DNA of 35,247 nucleotides from Planctomycetota bacterium (GTDB taxonomy: Bacteria; Planctomycetota; OFTM77): assembly GCA_029260795.1 (NCBI GenBank), contig JAJDCO010000032.1, forward strand, positions 1-35,247, read 5' to 3'. Made by a program: the position numbers and the translations under genes. Under the pieces are notes generated by a model, which was not told where the DNA came from, did no database searches, and saw nothing but the letters and a program-made list of their open reading frames with translations. This document shows positions 7,631 through 16,743 of this stretch, piece after piece. How positions within the stretch are numbered: the first letter of the stretch is position 1; the number at the start of each line of letters is the position of its first letter.

Positions 7631-10183
7631 TCAGAACGGGAATCGGCTGAAGGTGATGAACTTGGCCGTACGCGCGGGGACGGCTCGCGTCAGCGTGTAC
7701 TCGTCGTTGAAGGTGACCATGTCGATCGGGATCTCGTTCCCGTCGGCCTCGATCTCGTTGACGAGATACAGCCCCGGCCACAGGCGGTGCTTCTTGCGGT
7801 CGAGCGTGAAGGTGACCGTCTGATCACCGGCCACGATGTTGCCGTCGACGTCGAGCAGCTCGAGGTCCTCGACCCAATTGGTCAGAAGGACGCCCACGTC
7901 GTTGCCGAACAAGGTCCCCGTGTTACGCCAGGCCGACACGTAGACCGAAGGCTGAGTCTTCTCGTACGGGACCAGCATGCGCGACGCCGCCGCGTTGACG
8001 TGTTGAATGCCGGTCACCTCGGGATCCCGCTCACGCGAACCGAAGCGCACGTAGTCCCGCACATCGTCGTGCTTGAGGATGCTCATGTAGCTTTGGATCA
8101 TCTCGGCGGCGCGGAAGTAGCGCGGGTCGGCGAGATTCTGCGCCAGCGAGGTGAAAGACATCAGCCCGCCCGCCCACGGCGTGTGACCGAAGAACAGCTG
8201 CGCCGCATAGGCGCGCCGGAACTCGATGATCACCGCGTTCGGCGAGAAGAGGAGCTGCCAGTCCGGGAACTGGAGGGCGGCGAAGCGGGTCGCGATCAGG
8301 TAGTCGTGGTAGACGGTCTGGAAGAGCGGCAAGAGATTGCGCCGATCCTGCGGACGTGAGGTGTCCTCGATCGAGGCGTTGACGTTCATGATCTCGACGC
8401 GCCCGAGGAAGTGCTCGTCCTCGGCTTCGCTGAAGAGGAAGAACTCGGAATCGTCATTGCCGCTCGGCGAACGGAACGCCGATTTGACCAAGTCGCACAA
8501 GGCGAGCTTGCCGTCGTTGTAGAAGGTGCCTCCACCGAGCGGGTGACCTTGGTGACCCGGGTCGCCGTTGTAGCAGAGCTCCGAGTTGAGGTGCGTGAGC
8601 GTGTCGTAGTACATGCCGCGCAAGCCGGCGTCGCCACCGACCGCTGCCAGCTCGGACTGGAGCTGCTCGACCACCCAGAGGCCTTGCTGTTGTGCGAACG
8701 TGGACGCGTAGTCGAGGAGGAACGTGCCTTGGGTCGCCTGACCCAGGCAGTCGGTGCTCAGCGAGGGCGTGCCGTTCGCATCGAGCAGACGAAAGTCCTC
8801 GGCGCAATCACCACCGAAACCCGGGACCGCCACGATCTGACAACCGGACGTCGCATTGAAGACCGAGTAGAGATCGGGCTGGAAGTAAGGCGCGAAGGCT
8901 CGGCCCGACATCGACACGTCGGTCGCCGCATTCAGGAAGTTCGGCACGGCCGGGAACCACTCCCCGAAGTTCGAGTCGAACCGATTCGGGTGCCAGTTGT
9001 AGATCAAGGACAGGATCTCGCCGGTCTCGAGGCCGAACCAGTCTTCCTCGTCCTCGAGGTTCGGCAGCCAGCTCTGGAACTGCTGGTTGACGATCGGGAT
9101 CAGGGGCGTGGGGCACGGCGGCTGACCGATGAACGGGTTGCGGGAGTCGAGCGAGAACCACCCGACCATTTGCATGTCCTTGACCAGGTCGGAGAATTCG
9201 GAGTTGTACCGCATCGGGCCCTTACCGGGACCGAAGGCCCAGGGCTGGAACACGGCCCAGCGGCGGTAGAACTTGGCGCCATCGAACCAGTCCCCCTCGA
9301 TGCAGGCGAGGACGGCCGGGGCCGGCGAAGAGTAATCGGATGCCGTGAGGTTGTTCTCGGGCTTGACGCGCACCTCGAAGCCGACGATTCCGGCCGACTC
9401 GGTCGAGCTCTGTCGGAACAGATGGAACTGCTTCCGGTAGCCCGTGGAGTCGCGCGTGCCGAGGAACAGGAAGGGATCCTTCTCCTGATCGTAGTAACCG
9501 AACCACTGCATGCTGAGCGTGCCGGGATGGATGAGCTGAGCGCCGTTGGGTCCGGGCGGCAGGCTGATGGTGGGCTCCTCGAGCTCGTGGCCGCCGACGA
9601 TGGGGATCACGAAGCGCTCGGAGGCGGTCGAGTCTCCGGGCGCGTTGGGCGATTCGATGCGGAGGCGCGGGAACTGCACCTCGTAGGTGGCGAAGGCAAA
9701 ACCGGGCGGCGTGTCGACCTCGATGTCGAGCTCGAGGACCGGGTCGAAGAAGAATCCGATCTTGGCGATCACCTTCACCTCGAACGCTCCGACCGGCGAG
9801 TCGGTGATGTCCCAGGTGACCGTGACCTTGTTGAACTTCTTGGAGACGTCGATGTCGGAGATGACGTCGGAGTTGCTCGGCTTCACGTCGATGAATGGCG
9901 AGCTGCCGGGCTGTTGGCCGATCTCGATGAAGCGCAGCTGCCAGATGTCCTCGTCCGCGAAGTCGTACGCGAAGCCATCGTCGTGGCAGCGATCGAGGCG
10001 ACGGGCCTTGAGACCTTGGACGAGGTTGCCGGCGTCGAACTGGAGCCGGATGTCCGGGCCCGAGATGTCGTCATGGACTGTCGAGTGGGCCGAGCTCGGG
10101 AAACCGAGAGTGGCGATGAGCAGGGAGAGCAGGATCGTCAGAGTGGGGACGGACCGTCCTCCTCGGGGGCTGATGAGTGGCAT
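7631..10183 (-). CDS. Secreted DUF6259-like glycosidase-fold protein
   Basis: The start is placed at the ATG at 10183: it follows AGGAAAGG and opens with a signal peptide (hydrophobic LTILLSLLIATLGF, cleavage near SAHS), giving 850 residues. Residues 35-270 are a beta-rich region that resembles the sugar-binding sandwich preceding a glycoside hydrolase barrel. The DGAKFYRRWAVFQPWAF motif in the middle of the protein is characteristic of DUF6259 proteins. The barrel that follows carries GMYYDTLTHLN and FLFSEAEDEHF; the Asp and Glu in these motifs are the best catalytic candidates. A small beta domain closes the protein. DUF6259 proteins are secreted and presumed polysaccharide-active. It ends 106 bases before the amidohydrolase gene with a hairpin and promoter between. 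Confidence 0.72.
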   Translation of the reverse strand: MPLISPRGGRSVPTLTILLSLLIATLGFPSSAHSTVHDDISGPDIRLQFDAGNLVQGLKARRLDRCHDDGFAYDFADEDIWQLRFIEIGQQPGSSPFIDVKPSNSDVISDIDVSKKFNKVTVTWDITDSPVGAFEVKVIAKIGFFFDPVLELDIEVDTPPGFAFATYEVQFPRLRIESPNAPGDSTASERFVIPIVGGHELEEPTISLPPGPNGAQLIHPGTLSMQWFGYYDQEKDPFLFLGTRDSTGYRKQFHLFRQSSTESAGIVGFEVRVKPENNLTASDYSSPAPAVLACIEGDWFDGAKFYRRWAVFQPWAFGPGKGPMRYNSEFSDLVKDMQMVGWFSLDSRNPFIGQPPCPTPLIPIVNQQFQSWLPNLEDEEDWFGLETGEILSLIYNWHPNRFDSNFGEWFPAVPNFLNAATDVSMSGRAFAPYFQPDLYSVFNATSGCQIVAVPGFGGDCAEDFRLLDANGTPSLSTDCLGQATQGTFLLDYASTFAQQQGLWVVEQLQSELAAVGGDAGLRGMYYDTLTHLNSELCYNGDPGHQGHPLGGGTFYNDGKLALCDLVKSAFRSPSGNDDSEFFLFSEAEDEHFLGRVEIMNVNASIEDTSRPQDRRNLLPLFQTVYHDYLIATRFAALQFPDWQLLFSPNAVIIEFRRAYAAQLFFGHTPWAGGLMSFTSLAQNLADPRYFRAAEMIQSYMSILKHDDVRDYVRFGSRERDPEVTGIQHVNAAASRMLVPYEKTQPSVYVSAWRNTGTLFGNDVGVLLTNWVEDLELLDVDGNIVAGDQTVTFTLDRKKHRLWPGLYLVNEIEADGNEIPIDMVTFNDEYTLTRAVPARTAKFITFSRFPF

Positions 10184-10583
10184 CCCACGCACCTTTCCTG
10201 GCTTGAAGGGGCCGACGCGCCCGGCCGGTTCTCGCTCGCCAGTGAAGTTGCCGATGTCGGATCGGCTGCCCACGACCGGAAGGTGTCTTTCTCAGCCCCA
10301 AAACACCAGTTCGGTCACGAGCTCTTCGAGCGGTCCCGTGTTGCCAAGCGATCGTCGTGTGCGGCCCGGAGACGACACGCGTCGCTCCGAATCGCAGCGG
10401 TGCAATCTGTCACGAAATGAGTCAGGCTCGAGGGGGAAGCGCGGTGACAGGTTGCAGAGTCGAAGGAGTGGGACAGGACCGCTCCCCTCGAGGTCGAGCA
10501 TGCGAGATCGGAGGACGGATTTCAAGGGAGGCGCTGACTCCTCGGATCCTCCAGCGGACTGAAGTCCGCCCTCCGTCGTTGAC
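10184..10583. other. Intergenic region upstream of the DUF6259 gene
   Basis: These 400 bases lie between the unknown VgrG-island protein and the DUF6259 gene. An in-frame extension to 10273 is open but its encoded sequence is Arg/Pro-rich and precedes a good signal peptide, so it is treated as leader. Apart from the palindrome at 10554-10569 no promoter or RNA gene could be called with confidence. Confidence 0.5.
10554..10569. repeat. Perfect short palindrome GCGGACT-GA-AGTCCGC
   Basis: A seven-base perfect stem with a two-base loop lies 15 bases after the stop of the unknown island protein. No T-run follows on the minus strand. It resembles the small interspersed palindromes of many GC-rich genomes (an analogous CCGGCT-TTC-AGCCGG lies at 25415-25429), and may also act as a weak terminator or message-stabilising hairpin. 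Confidence 0.45.
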
Positions 10584-12620
10584 TCAACCTTCCTGGATCT
10601 TGAGCTCGGCCTGCTGCGAGAGCGCCTCTTCGAAATCGGCGGCTTCGATGCGGAGACCGCGCCCTTTCACCTCGCGCGGAGCTCCGGGGAATGGTGGCGG
10701 GGGACCCGCTTCCTCGTCGCCCGCTCCTCCGGTCGGGTCGTCCCCGATCAGGTCGTCGACGAAGCCCTCGGGATCCTCGAGCACGTCGGCCGCGCTCACG
10801 CCGTCGGCCAGCTTGTCTTGGACCTTCTCGGCCTTCTCCTTGGCGTCCATCACGTCGTCGTAAACACCCATCGCGTCGTCGTAGGCGCCCTTGGCCCGAT
10901 CGTAAGCTCCCGACAAGAAACCCTTCACCGGCGACATCGCACTCGCCGCGGGACCGGCGATGGCACCGAAGACCGCGTCCATCACCAAGTCGATGAGCGG
11001 GAAGAACGTGTTCCGGAACTGAAGCGTCAGGATGTATGGCAGCCGACCGAGCAGGAGCTCCATGGCTCGGCCTTCATCACCGGCCGCTTGGCGCGCTTCC
11101 TCGAGCACCGGGGCCAGCTCGCCCGAAGAGAGCTCCGCGACCTGACCGAGCTGCTCGCCCAGCCCTTCGTCCAGGTAGCGGGCCGCCATGTTCGAGATCG
11201 ACTTCCCGCCGACCGCGCCGAAGCCACTCACGCCGAAGAGATCCTTGTCGTCATTGAGGAACCCAAGCCCCGGGATGAGCTTGCCGGCCAAGGTGACCAG
11301 GCGGTCCGCAAGTGCTTCGCGACCCGCTTGCACCATCACCGGCACGGTGATCGGCTCGGCGGCGCGTGTCCAGAGCACGGCGTTGTAGACGCGCTCGATC
11401 AGATCGATGTTGGCGGTGGTGAGCTCCGTGATGATCTCCTGGACGAACTCGGGAACCGAGAAGCCCAGGACCTCTTCGAAGGCGGCAATGTGTTGGCTCG
11501 CCGCGGTCGGCGAGGTCTTCGCCGGCAGCGCCGCATCCGGTTGACCGCGAAGCGCCGAGAAGATGCGCGTCAGCGACGCGGTGCCGTTGCAGGTGGGCGG
11601 ATCATCTTCGATGCCGAGGAAGCCGCGGGCGTCGTCCATGGCTTCATCGACCGAGCTCTTCACTTCGTCGACCTGGTCCTCGGCATCGCTGACGGCTTCT
11701 TCGAAGAAGTTCTCGTCCTTCGGAGGGCCGTCCTTCTTCTCGGGCGGCGGTGGGGGCGGCGGAAACCAGATGCCGTAGATCGGCCGCCAACGCTCGCGGA
11801 TGCTGCGAAGCGAAAGCTGATAGGACTCCTCTTCGATAGTGGGCTCGAAGGTCTCACGGCTCAGCAGGAACATCGCGAGGTAGAGGTCGAAGGCTTTGAA
11901 CACGATGCCTTGGACCGTCTTCACGGCGTCGCTCACGCCGGGTAACGCAGGCATCAGCCCGCCGATCCCGCCGCCACCGCCACCGCCGTCCTTCTTGACG
12001 TAGTAGCGCGCGCTGTTCGTGCAGAATTGGCGGTAGTCTCCGCGATGCTGATGTAGGTCGCGCCCGGAAGTGTGGAGATCGAGCCAACGGATCTCGGCCT
12101 GATTGGCCAAGCCGCCCGCATTCGCGATGTCCTCGCGGTGGATGTCCAGCTCGGCCGGATCGGGAGGCTGGTCGGCGGGGGCGTCGCTCGAGAGCAAGTC
12201 CATCGCGGCCCCGGCGAGCTCTCCGATCGGACCTTGACTGCTCTGGTACTCGTTGAGCGCCTTCTGTGTGCAGCCGGCGAACTCGTGGAGGAGCAGCGTC
12301 TCGCGCTCCAGTGCGGCACGAAAGAGCGCGGCGCGCCCGACGACCTCCTCTTCCAGCTCGAAATCGGCTGCCGTGTCCTCGAGGTCCTCGTGGACGAAGC
12401 GCGCGCCGTCGTCGGCGTGCAGGCGACCGAAGTGGATGAAGTCGATCGGCGCCTGATCGAGCGCATTCTGGAGCTGCGGCGCGGTCGCGCCTCCGACCTC
12501 GGGATCGGCGAGGGGCTCGGCGCGTTGAAAGGTCGGAGGCGGATCGGCGGTCGTCTTGGTGGACTCGGCAGGGTCGTCACCGAAGACGTCGTTGGCGAAT
12601 CCGAGGGCGTCATCGAGCAT
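10584..12620 (-). CDS. Unknown 678-residue protein of the VgrG island, candidate type VI cargo
   Basis: I do not recognise a known domain. The protein is acidic, mostly helical, and has no signal peptide. It has three parts: residues 1-210 (helical, with Asp/Glu-rich segments), a GGGGGGGG linker followed by a mildly hydrophobic stretch (about 215-260), and, after a PPPPPPPEKK linker near 290-300, a long helical half. Residues about 545-590 contain Ala/Gly-rich, partly hydrophobic helices (VFGAIAGPAASAM) followed by a Tyr/Asp heptad-like stretch (AYDRAKGAYDDAMGVYDDVM). It begins 45 bases after the LysM protein and closes the VgrG operon, which is where effectors are often found. The toxin role is inference from position; no catalytic motif or immunity gene was seen. 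Confidence 0.7.
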   Translation of the reverse strand: MLDDALGFANDVFGDDPAESTKTTADPPPTFQRAEPLADPEVGGATAPQLQNALDQAPIDFIHFGRLHADDGARFVHEDLEDTAADFELEEEVVGRAALFRAALERETLLLHEFAGCTQKALNEYQSSQGPIGELAGAAMDLLSSDAPADQPPDPAELDIHREDIANAGGLANQAEIRWLDLHTSGRDLHQHRGDYRQFCTNSARYYVKKDGGGGGGGIGGLMPALPGVSDAVKTVQGIVFKAFDLYLAMFLLSRETFEPTIEEESYQLSLRSIRERWRPIYGIWFPPPPPPPEKKDGPPKDENFFEEAVSDAEDQVDEVKSSVDEAMDDARGFLGIEDDPPTCNGTASLTRIFSALRGQPDAALPAKTSPTAASQHIAAFEEVLGFSVPEFVQEIITELTTANIDLIERVYNAVLWTRAAEPITVPVMVQAGREALADRLVTLAGKLIPGLGFLNDDKDLFGVSGFGAVGGKSISNMAARYLDEGLGEQLGQVAELSSGELAPVLEEARQAAGDEGRAMELLLGRLPYILTLQFRNTFFPLIDLVMDAVFGAIAGPAASAMSPVKGFLSGAYDRAKGAYDDAMGVYDDVMDAKEKAEKVQDKLADGVSAADVLEDPEGFVDDLIGDDPTGGAGDEEAGPPPPFPGAPREVKGRGLRIEAADFEEALSQQAELKIQEG

Positions 12621-12665
12621 GGGAGGAGCCTTTCGCGGAGACCTTGCTCATCAGAGCGAGTTCGA

Positions 12666-13289
12666 TCAGGGGTGGAGCTTCTCGAGCTGTGCCTGTGTGG
12701 CCGCGTCGGGCTCGCCAGTCACCTCGAGCTCCTGTGCGGCTTGGAAACGGCGAAGCGCGTTCTGCGTTGCGGGGTCGAGCTTTCCCGACTCGGAGCGGCA
12801 GTCGTAGCCGAGGTTGAGCAGGCGTTGCTGCACGCCACTCAGCTCCGTGACGGGGTCGAGGCGCGAGATCCGCAGCGGGGTTTTCTCGGCACCACCGCGC
12901 AGCAGGAGGAGCGCCGACTTTGCGTCGCCCGGGATGAAGGTCTCGAGCTTGCCTTGCCCGTCGGTCGTCCCTTCGATCAGCTCGCGGCCCACTCTCAGGA
13001 CGTAGGGCTCGTTCTTGCGCGGCTCACCGAAGCGACGGAGCTGAAGCACGAAGCGGACGGGATCGCCGAGCAGCTTGAAGCGATGTCGCTCCTCGGTGCC
13101 GGCGGGCTCCCACTTCGTGGTGCGCTCGGGGATGAAGACGCGATCGCCGGCGGCGAGCAAGTTCGGGTCGGAGCGCTTCTCTTTCAGCGCGGCGTTTTCG
13201 GCGTGATTCCACAGCGTCTCCCAGAAGAAGCCGTGCGAGCGCGCCAGGCTGGGAATGCTGTCGCCGGTTCCGATCTCGATGTGGGGCAT
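12666..13289 (-). CDS. LysM-like / peptidoglycan-binding protein of the type VI spike island
   Basis: The ATG at 13289 follows GGAG with nine bases between and is preferred over the GTG at 13313, which overlaps the previous stop. The 207-residue protein has an N-terminal LysM-like module (IEIGTGDSIPSLARSHGF to NLLAAGDRVFIPE, residues 3-54), a middle beta segment (about 70-125), and a C-terminal PG_binding_1 domain (SGVQQRLLNLGYDC to ALRRFQAAQ and TGEPDAATQ, about 150-205). Proteins of this exact layout are known beside vgrG genes in Myxococcota and Proteobacteria, where they are thought to help load or dock cargo. It probably acts on the spike or at the cell wall rather than as an enzyme, since no hydrolase domain is present. 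Confidence 0.82.
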   Translation of the reverse strand: MPHIEIGTGDSIPSLARSHGFFWETLWNHAENAALKEKRSDPNLLAAGDRVFIPERTTKWEPAGTEERHRFKLLGDPVRFVLQLRRFGEPRKNEPYVLRVGRELIEGTTDGQGKLETFIPGDAKSALLLLRGGAEKTPLRISRLDPVTELSGVQQRLLNLGYDCRSESGKLDPATQNALRRFQAAQELEVTGEPDAATQAQLEKLHP

Positions 13290-13309
13290 GTCTCGGTTCT
13301 CCAGGGAGA

Positions 13310-13636
13310 TCACAGCGTCTCGAAGGCTTCGCCGTCGCGGCGAGGAAACGTCACGCGGCAGGCACCGCTCGGGATGCCTTCGACGCGAGCCAGGCCCAGC
13401 TCGTCCAGCGACCCGCGTGCGACGCGGCCATCGGGCAGCTCGACGCGAAAGGGCTCGCCGGCCACGGGCTGGCCCGCCTCGTCGACGAGCTCGATCTCGA
13501 TCCAGCCGGTCAGGTTCTCGTCGGGCGTGAACTCCTCGGGCTCGATCGGGCCGAGAGCCGTCTTCCCGCCCGGAGGGGCGGCCTCGACCGGCGTCGGGGG
13601 ATCGGGAAGGACGGGCTCGATGGGCTTGGCGGGCAT
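13310..13636 (-). CDS. Small carboxypeptidase-regulatory-like protein of the VgrG island
   Basis: The ATG at 13636 lies eight bases after AAGGAG and just beyond the HEAT gene stop; the longer frame to 13711 would overlap that gene. Residues 1-45 are Pro-rich and probably disordered. Residues 45-108 form one Ig-like beta domain: GWIEIELVDEAGQPVAG, then FRVELPDGRVARGSLDE and LGLARVEGIPSGACRVTFP. The same domain occurs attached to or beside VgrG proteins and is thought to sit on the spike tip or to connect cargo to it. It therefore looks like a structural adaptor. No PAAR protein is present in the island, and this could replace one, which is inference. Confidence 0.75.
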   Translation of the reverse strand: MPAKPIEPVLPDPPTPVEAAPPGGKTALGPIEPEEFTPDENLTGWIEIELVDEAGQPVAGEPFRVELPDGRVARGSLDELGLARVEGIPSGACRVTFPRRDGEAFETL

Positions 13637-13649
13637 CGGGGGAGCTCCT

Positions 13650-14633
13650 TCAGGCGTTCCGGGCTCGAGTCGATGCGTTGCGGGCGAGTGCCGCGACGCG
13701 GGGTGAATCATCTCTGTGAAGCTGAATCAGGCGATCGGAGGCATCGTTACAGTCGAGCTCGTGAGAACCGAAGATCAGGCAGCCCATCGCGCGCACCTCG
13801 GTGTCCCCATCGTCGAGCGCTCGGCGCGCCAGGCGTCCCAGCTCGGGGGACGGCAGTCCCGAGATCGAGGCGGCCCGAAGGGCGGTCGCGCGGACGCGCG
13901 GATCGGAGTCGGAGGTCGCGGTCGCTGCGGCCTCGCGCCACTGATCCGTGCTCTCGGTCAGGGTCATGAGCTTGTCGAGAGCGGTGATCCGCACGTCGAC
14001 CGACGAGTGCCGCGTCAGCTCGACGAGGCTCGCGATCGACGTGCTGGGCGCGACGCCGCAACGCGCCTGAGCCCAGTGCAGCGTCACGGCTTCCTGAGGA
14101 GATGCCGAAGCCAGCTCGGTCGCGATGAGTGGCTCCGCGGCTGGTGCCGGAGCGCCCGTCCAACCCAGGGCTTCGAAGAGCGCACTTCGCCCGGGGCCAG
14201 ACCCATTCGTGCCGAGGGCCGCCAGCAGCGCTGGAACGGCACTCGAGCCTTGGCGCCCCAAGGCGAGAGCGGCCTGGAAGCGCAAGGGGGCGTCGTGATC
14301 CGCGAGCAAGCCGATCAGCTTCGGGATCGCACCGGGCGCGCGGTTGCCCAGCAAGGCGAACACGCCCGCGGCCTGCCGACGCAGCTCGAGGGGCTGATGG
14401 GCGTCGAGGGCGTGCGTGAGGGCGGCGATCGGTGGCTCGTCACACTGCGAGGCCGCGGCGAGGGCGGAGGCGCGTACGGCGGGCGAGGGGTCGCGGAGCA
14501 TGGCCATGACGATCGAGCCGAGGGGCGCTCCCAAGGGATTGACGCGGAGCGTCGTCGCGAAGCGGAGGCGGGCACTCACCGAGGCGTTTTGGATCACGGC
14601 TAACAGGGAGCGCTGGTTTGGGCGTGCCGCCAT
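13650..14633 (-). CDS. HEAT-repeat protein coupled to VgrG
   Basis: The ATG at 14633 overlaps the VgrG stop in a TGATG, so its translation is coupled to VgrG; the longer frame to 14852 is out-of-frame VgrG sequence. The 327-residue protein is a helical solenoid of HEAT/PBS-lyase-type repeats, seen as recurring segments such as MLRDPSPAVRASALAAA, LLADHDAPLRFQAALALG, SSVDVRITALDKLM and SDSDPRVRATALRAA. Proteins of this type, often annotated as TIGR02270 family, recur next to vgrG and probably act as scaffold or chaperone for spike or effector assembly. No enzyme motif is visible. No signal peptide, consistent with cytoplasmic assembly. Confidence 0.82.
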   Translation of the reverse strand: MAARPNQRSLLAVIQNASVSARLRFATTLRVNPLGAPLGSIVMAMLRDPSPAVRASALAAASQCDEPPIAALTHALDAHQPLELRRQAAGVFALLGNRAPGAIPKLIGLLADHDAPLRFQAALALGRQGSSAVPALLAALGTNGSGPGRSALFEALGWTGAPAPAAEPLIATELASASPQEAVTLHWAQARCGVAPSTSIASLVELTRHSSVDVRITALDKLMTLTESTDQWREAAATATSDSDPRVRATALRAASISGLPSPELGRLARRALDDGDTEVRAMGCLIFGSHELDCNDASDRLIQLHRDDSPRVAALARNASTRARNA

Positions 14634-16696
14634 CACATCACGTTCCCGGCGCCGGGCGAGTAGCTGGTCGCCGTGACCGATGCGGCGGACAGCAAGCCGG
14701 TCTTGATCATCGCAGCGTCGATGATGGGTGCCTGGACAACGCCCGTCGCCAGCGTGGGACCGTCGTGCTGAATCACGCCGCCTTTGACGGAGACCATCGG
14801 CGCGTCGATCAAGATGCTGCCGGCAGTCAGGGTGATCGAAGCGCCCCCGCACTTGAGGACCAGGATGCCCTTGGCTTCGAGCTCGATCGAGGTGCCCTCG
14901 ATCTTGTGGGTGCCGCCCGTCGTCAGAGTGCGGTCACCCGAGATGGACTCGATCGCGCCGCCGTCGACGATCAAGGACATCGTGCCCGAGACCTTTTTGG
15001 CCTCCTTGCCCGCGACGGTGAGGTTGCGGTCCACGCCGACCGACTCGAACGAGCTGCGCTCGACCTTGGCGTGGCGGTTCTTCTTCACCTCGTCGATGTG
15101 ATCGCCTTCGACGATCAGGTGCTTGTGTCGCAGCACGCGCTCGTGGACGTCGTTCTCGACCACCAGATCGAGGTCGCGCTGGGCGTGCACGAAGATCTGC
15201 TCGGCGCCGGCGCGGTCGTCGAATCGGAGCTCGTTGAAGCCCTCCGCGTCCGGTGTGCTGTCGGTCTTGAGCCCCGAGACGGTCTTGTTGTCCGGGAGCG
15301 CGTAGGGAGGACGGCACTCGCCGTTGTAGACGCTGCCGATGACGAGTGGCCGATCGGGGTCCCCTTCGAGGAACTCGACGACGACCTCTTGCCCGATACG
15401 AGGATGCTGTACTGCTCCCCAGCCCTTGCCGGCGGCACTCTGCGCAACGCGGATCCAGCAGGAGCTGTCCTCGTTGCGCGGGCTGCGGCGGTCCCAGTGG
15501 AACATCGCCTTGATGCGTCCGTGCGCGTCCACATGGATCTCTTCGCCCTCGGGACCGACGACGAGCGCGGTCTGCGCACCCGGGATCCGCGGCTTGGAGC
15601 GCTGGCGCGCTGGGCGGAAGGGCGTCTCGATCGGCAAGCACTCGAAGCGGTTCTCGTACTCGATGACGGCGAGGTCGGTGCCCGTCTCGAAAGGTGCGGT
15701 TTGCTTCAGGTCGTGCTCGATGCTCAGAACGAAGAAGCTGTGTCCGTCGAGCGCGGGATCGAAGTGCCCCTGCAGCTCGAATCGCGCACCGCTCTGAAGC
15801 GCTCGACTGGTGCTGCGGCCGCGGACGGTCGTGGCCGTGGACTCCAGCAGCTCGAGACGGAGGCGGGCCTGGCGATCGCCTTCCTCCACGGTCCGGTAGA
15901 CGCCCGGGTGCCAGTCGAAGCTCTCGAGGCGCTCGGTCGGCTCCTGCGGCTCGGCGCACGGGCGATCGACGCCGAGGTCCAGCGACGGCGTCTCGAAGTC
16001 GTGATCGGTCATCGCGACCCGACCCGAGTGCAGCGATCGCTCCCAATGCCACTCCTGGATCTCGTCGCCGCCGCTCGCATGGGGGTTGGACTTGGCGTAC
16101 CGAATCGTCGGCTGAAGGGCGAGCTCCTCGGCGAGGGGCGAGGCGTCGGCGATCACCAGCAGGTGGCGATCGATCTCGTGTCGGAAGAAGAAGTGGATGC
16201 CTTCCTCTTCGAGCAGGCGCGCCAGGAAGTCGTACGTCGTCTCTCGGTACTGCACGCAGTAGGGGCGAGTCGAGTAGCTGTCCTGGAGGCGCATCTCGAA
16301 GTCGGCGAAGCCCAGCTCGGCGAAGAGGTCGGTGAGGATCTCGGGGACGGTCTTGTTCTGGAAGATGCGGCAGTCCCGGTTTTGCGTCAGCAGCCAGAGC
16401 CACGGCACGATCTTGGCCCGGCAGTGCACGAAGCGTCCGGTCGCTCCGGTCTGTGCGAAGCTCGACACGATCCCGTGAAAGTAGCGGACTCCTTCACGAG
16501 CCAGCTCGACCCCGATGCCCAGCGGCTGGCCGACGATCTTTGCCGGATCGATCGAGGCCTCGGTCGAGAGCAGCTCGACCTCGAGCTCGAAGAGCTCGGA
16601 GACCGCCTCACCACCTTTCAAGGACAAGAGCAGCAGCTCGTCGACTCCGGCGGGCGTCATCACGAAGCTGGGGCGAGAGTCTTGAATGTATGTCAT
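14633..16696 (-). CDS. vgrG: Type VI secretion spike protein VgrG (TssI)
   Basis: The ATG at 16696 follows GGAGGA with eight bases between, giving 687 residues, a usual VgrG length. The gp27-like part covers about 10-340 and includes YCVQYRETTYDFLARLLEEE (146-165) and GIHFFF. The gp5 OB-fold follows at about 375-470: HVDAHGRIKAMFHWD, WIRVAQ, GWGAVQHPRIGQEVVVEF and DPDRPLVIGSVYN. The conserved NKTVSGLKT (about 470-478) leads into the beta-helix needle (490-687), with FDDRAGAEQIFVHAQRDL. The C-terminal 60 residues (Thr/Ala/Ile-rich) continue the needle but show no enzymatic extension, so this is not an evolved VgrG. It forms the trimeric puncturing tip of a T6SS. No sheath, baseplate or membrane-complex genes are in the window, so this is an orphan spike island or the machinery lies elsewhere. 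Confidence 0.93.
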   Translation of the reverse strand: MTYIQDSRPSFVMTPAGVDELLLLSLKGGEAVSELFELEVELLSTEASIDPAKIVGQPLGIGVELAREGVRYFHGIVSSFAQTGATGRFVHCRAKIVPWLWLLTQNRDCRIFQNKTVPEILTDLFAELGFADFEMRLQDSYSTRPYCVQYRETTYDFLARLLEEEGIHFFFRHEIDRHLLVIADASPLAEELALQPTIRYAKSNPHASGGDEIQEWHWERSLHSGRVAMTDHDFETPSLDLGVDRPCAEPQEPTERLESFDWHPGVYRTVEEGDRQARLRLELLESTATTVRGRSTSRALQSGARFELQGHFDPALDGHSFFVLSIEHDLKQTAPFETGTDLAVIEYENRFECLPIETPFRPARQRSKPRIPGAQTALVVGPEGEEIHVDAHGRIKAMFHWDRRSPRNEDSSCWIRVAQSAAGKGWGAVQHPRIGQEVVVEFLEGDPDRPLVIGSVYNGECRPPYALPDNKTVSGLKTDSTPDAEGFNELRFDDRAGAEQIFVHAQRDLDLVVENDVHERVLRHKHLIVEGDHIDEVKKNRHAKVERSSFESVGVDRNLTVAGKEAKKVSGTMSLIVDGGAIESISGDRTLTTGGTHKIEGTSIELEAKGILVLKCGGASITLTAGSILIDAPMVSVKGGVIQHDGPTLATGVVQAPIIDAAMIKTGLLSAASVTATSYSPGAGNVM

Positions 16697-16743
16697 GGAT
16701 CGAGTCCTCCGGGATTCGTCGGGTCTTCGTCTGGTCCCTGAAT

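Noticed and set aside
10184..10273. 30-codon N-terminal extension of the DUF6259 protein
   Set aside because: It would hide a good signal peptide, has no ribosome binding site, and an ATG with AGGAAAGG is available at 10183.
10584..16696. Complete T6SS or contractile injection system
   Set aside because: No tube, sheath, baseplate, ATPase or membrane-complex genes are encoded here; only spike and accessory proteins.
14618..16741. 707-codon plus-strand open frame opposite vgrG, and similar long frames at 3486-5447, 5992-7650, 8411-10420 and 12072-13706
   Set aside because: They are antisense shadows caused by high third-position GC. Their sequences are Arg/Asp/Val-rich without motifs, and they cover clear genes on the other strand.
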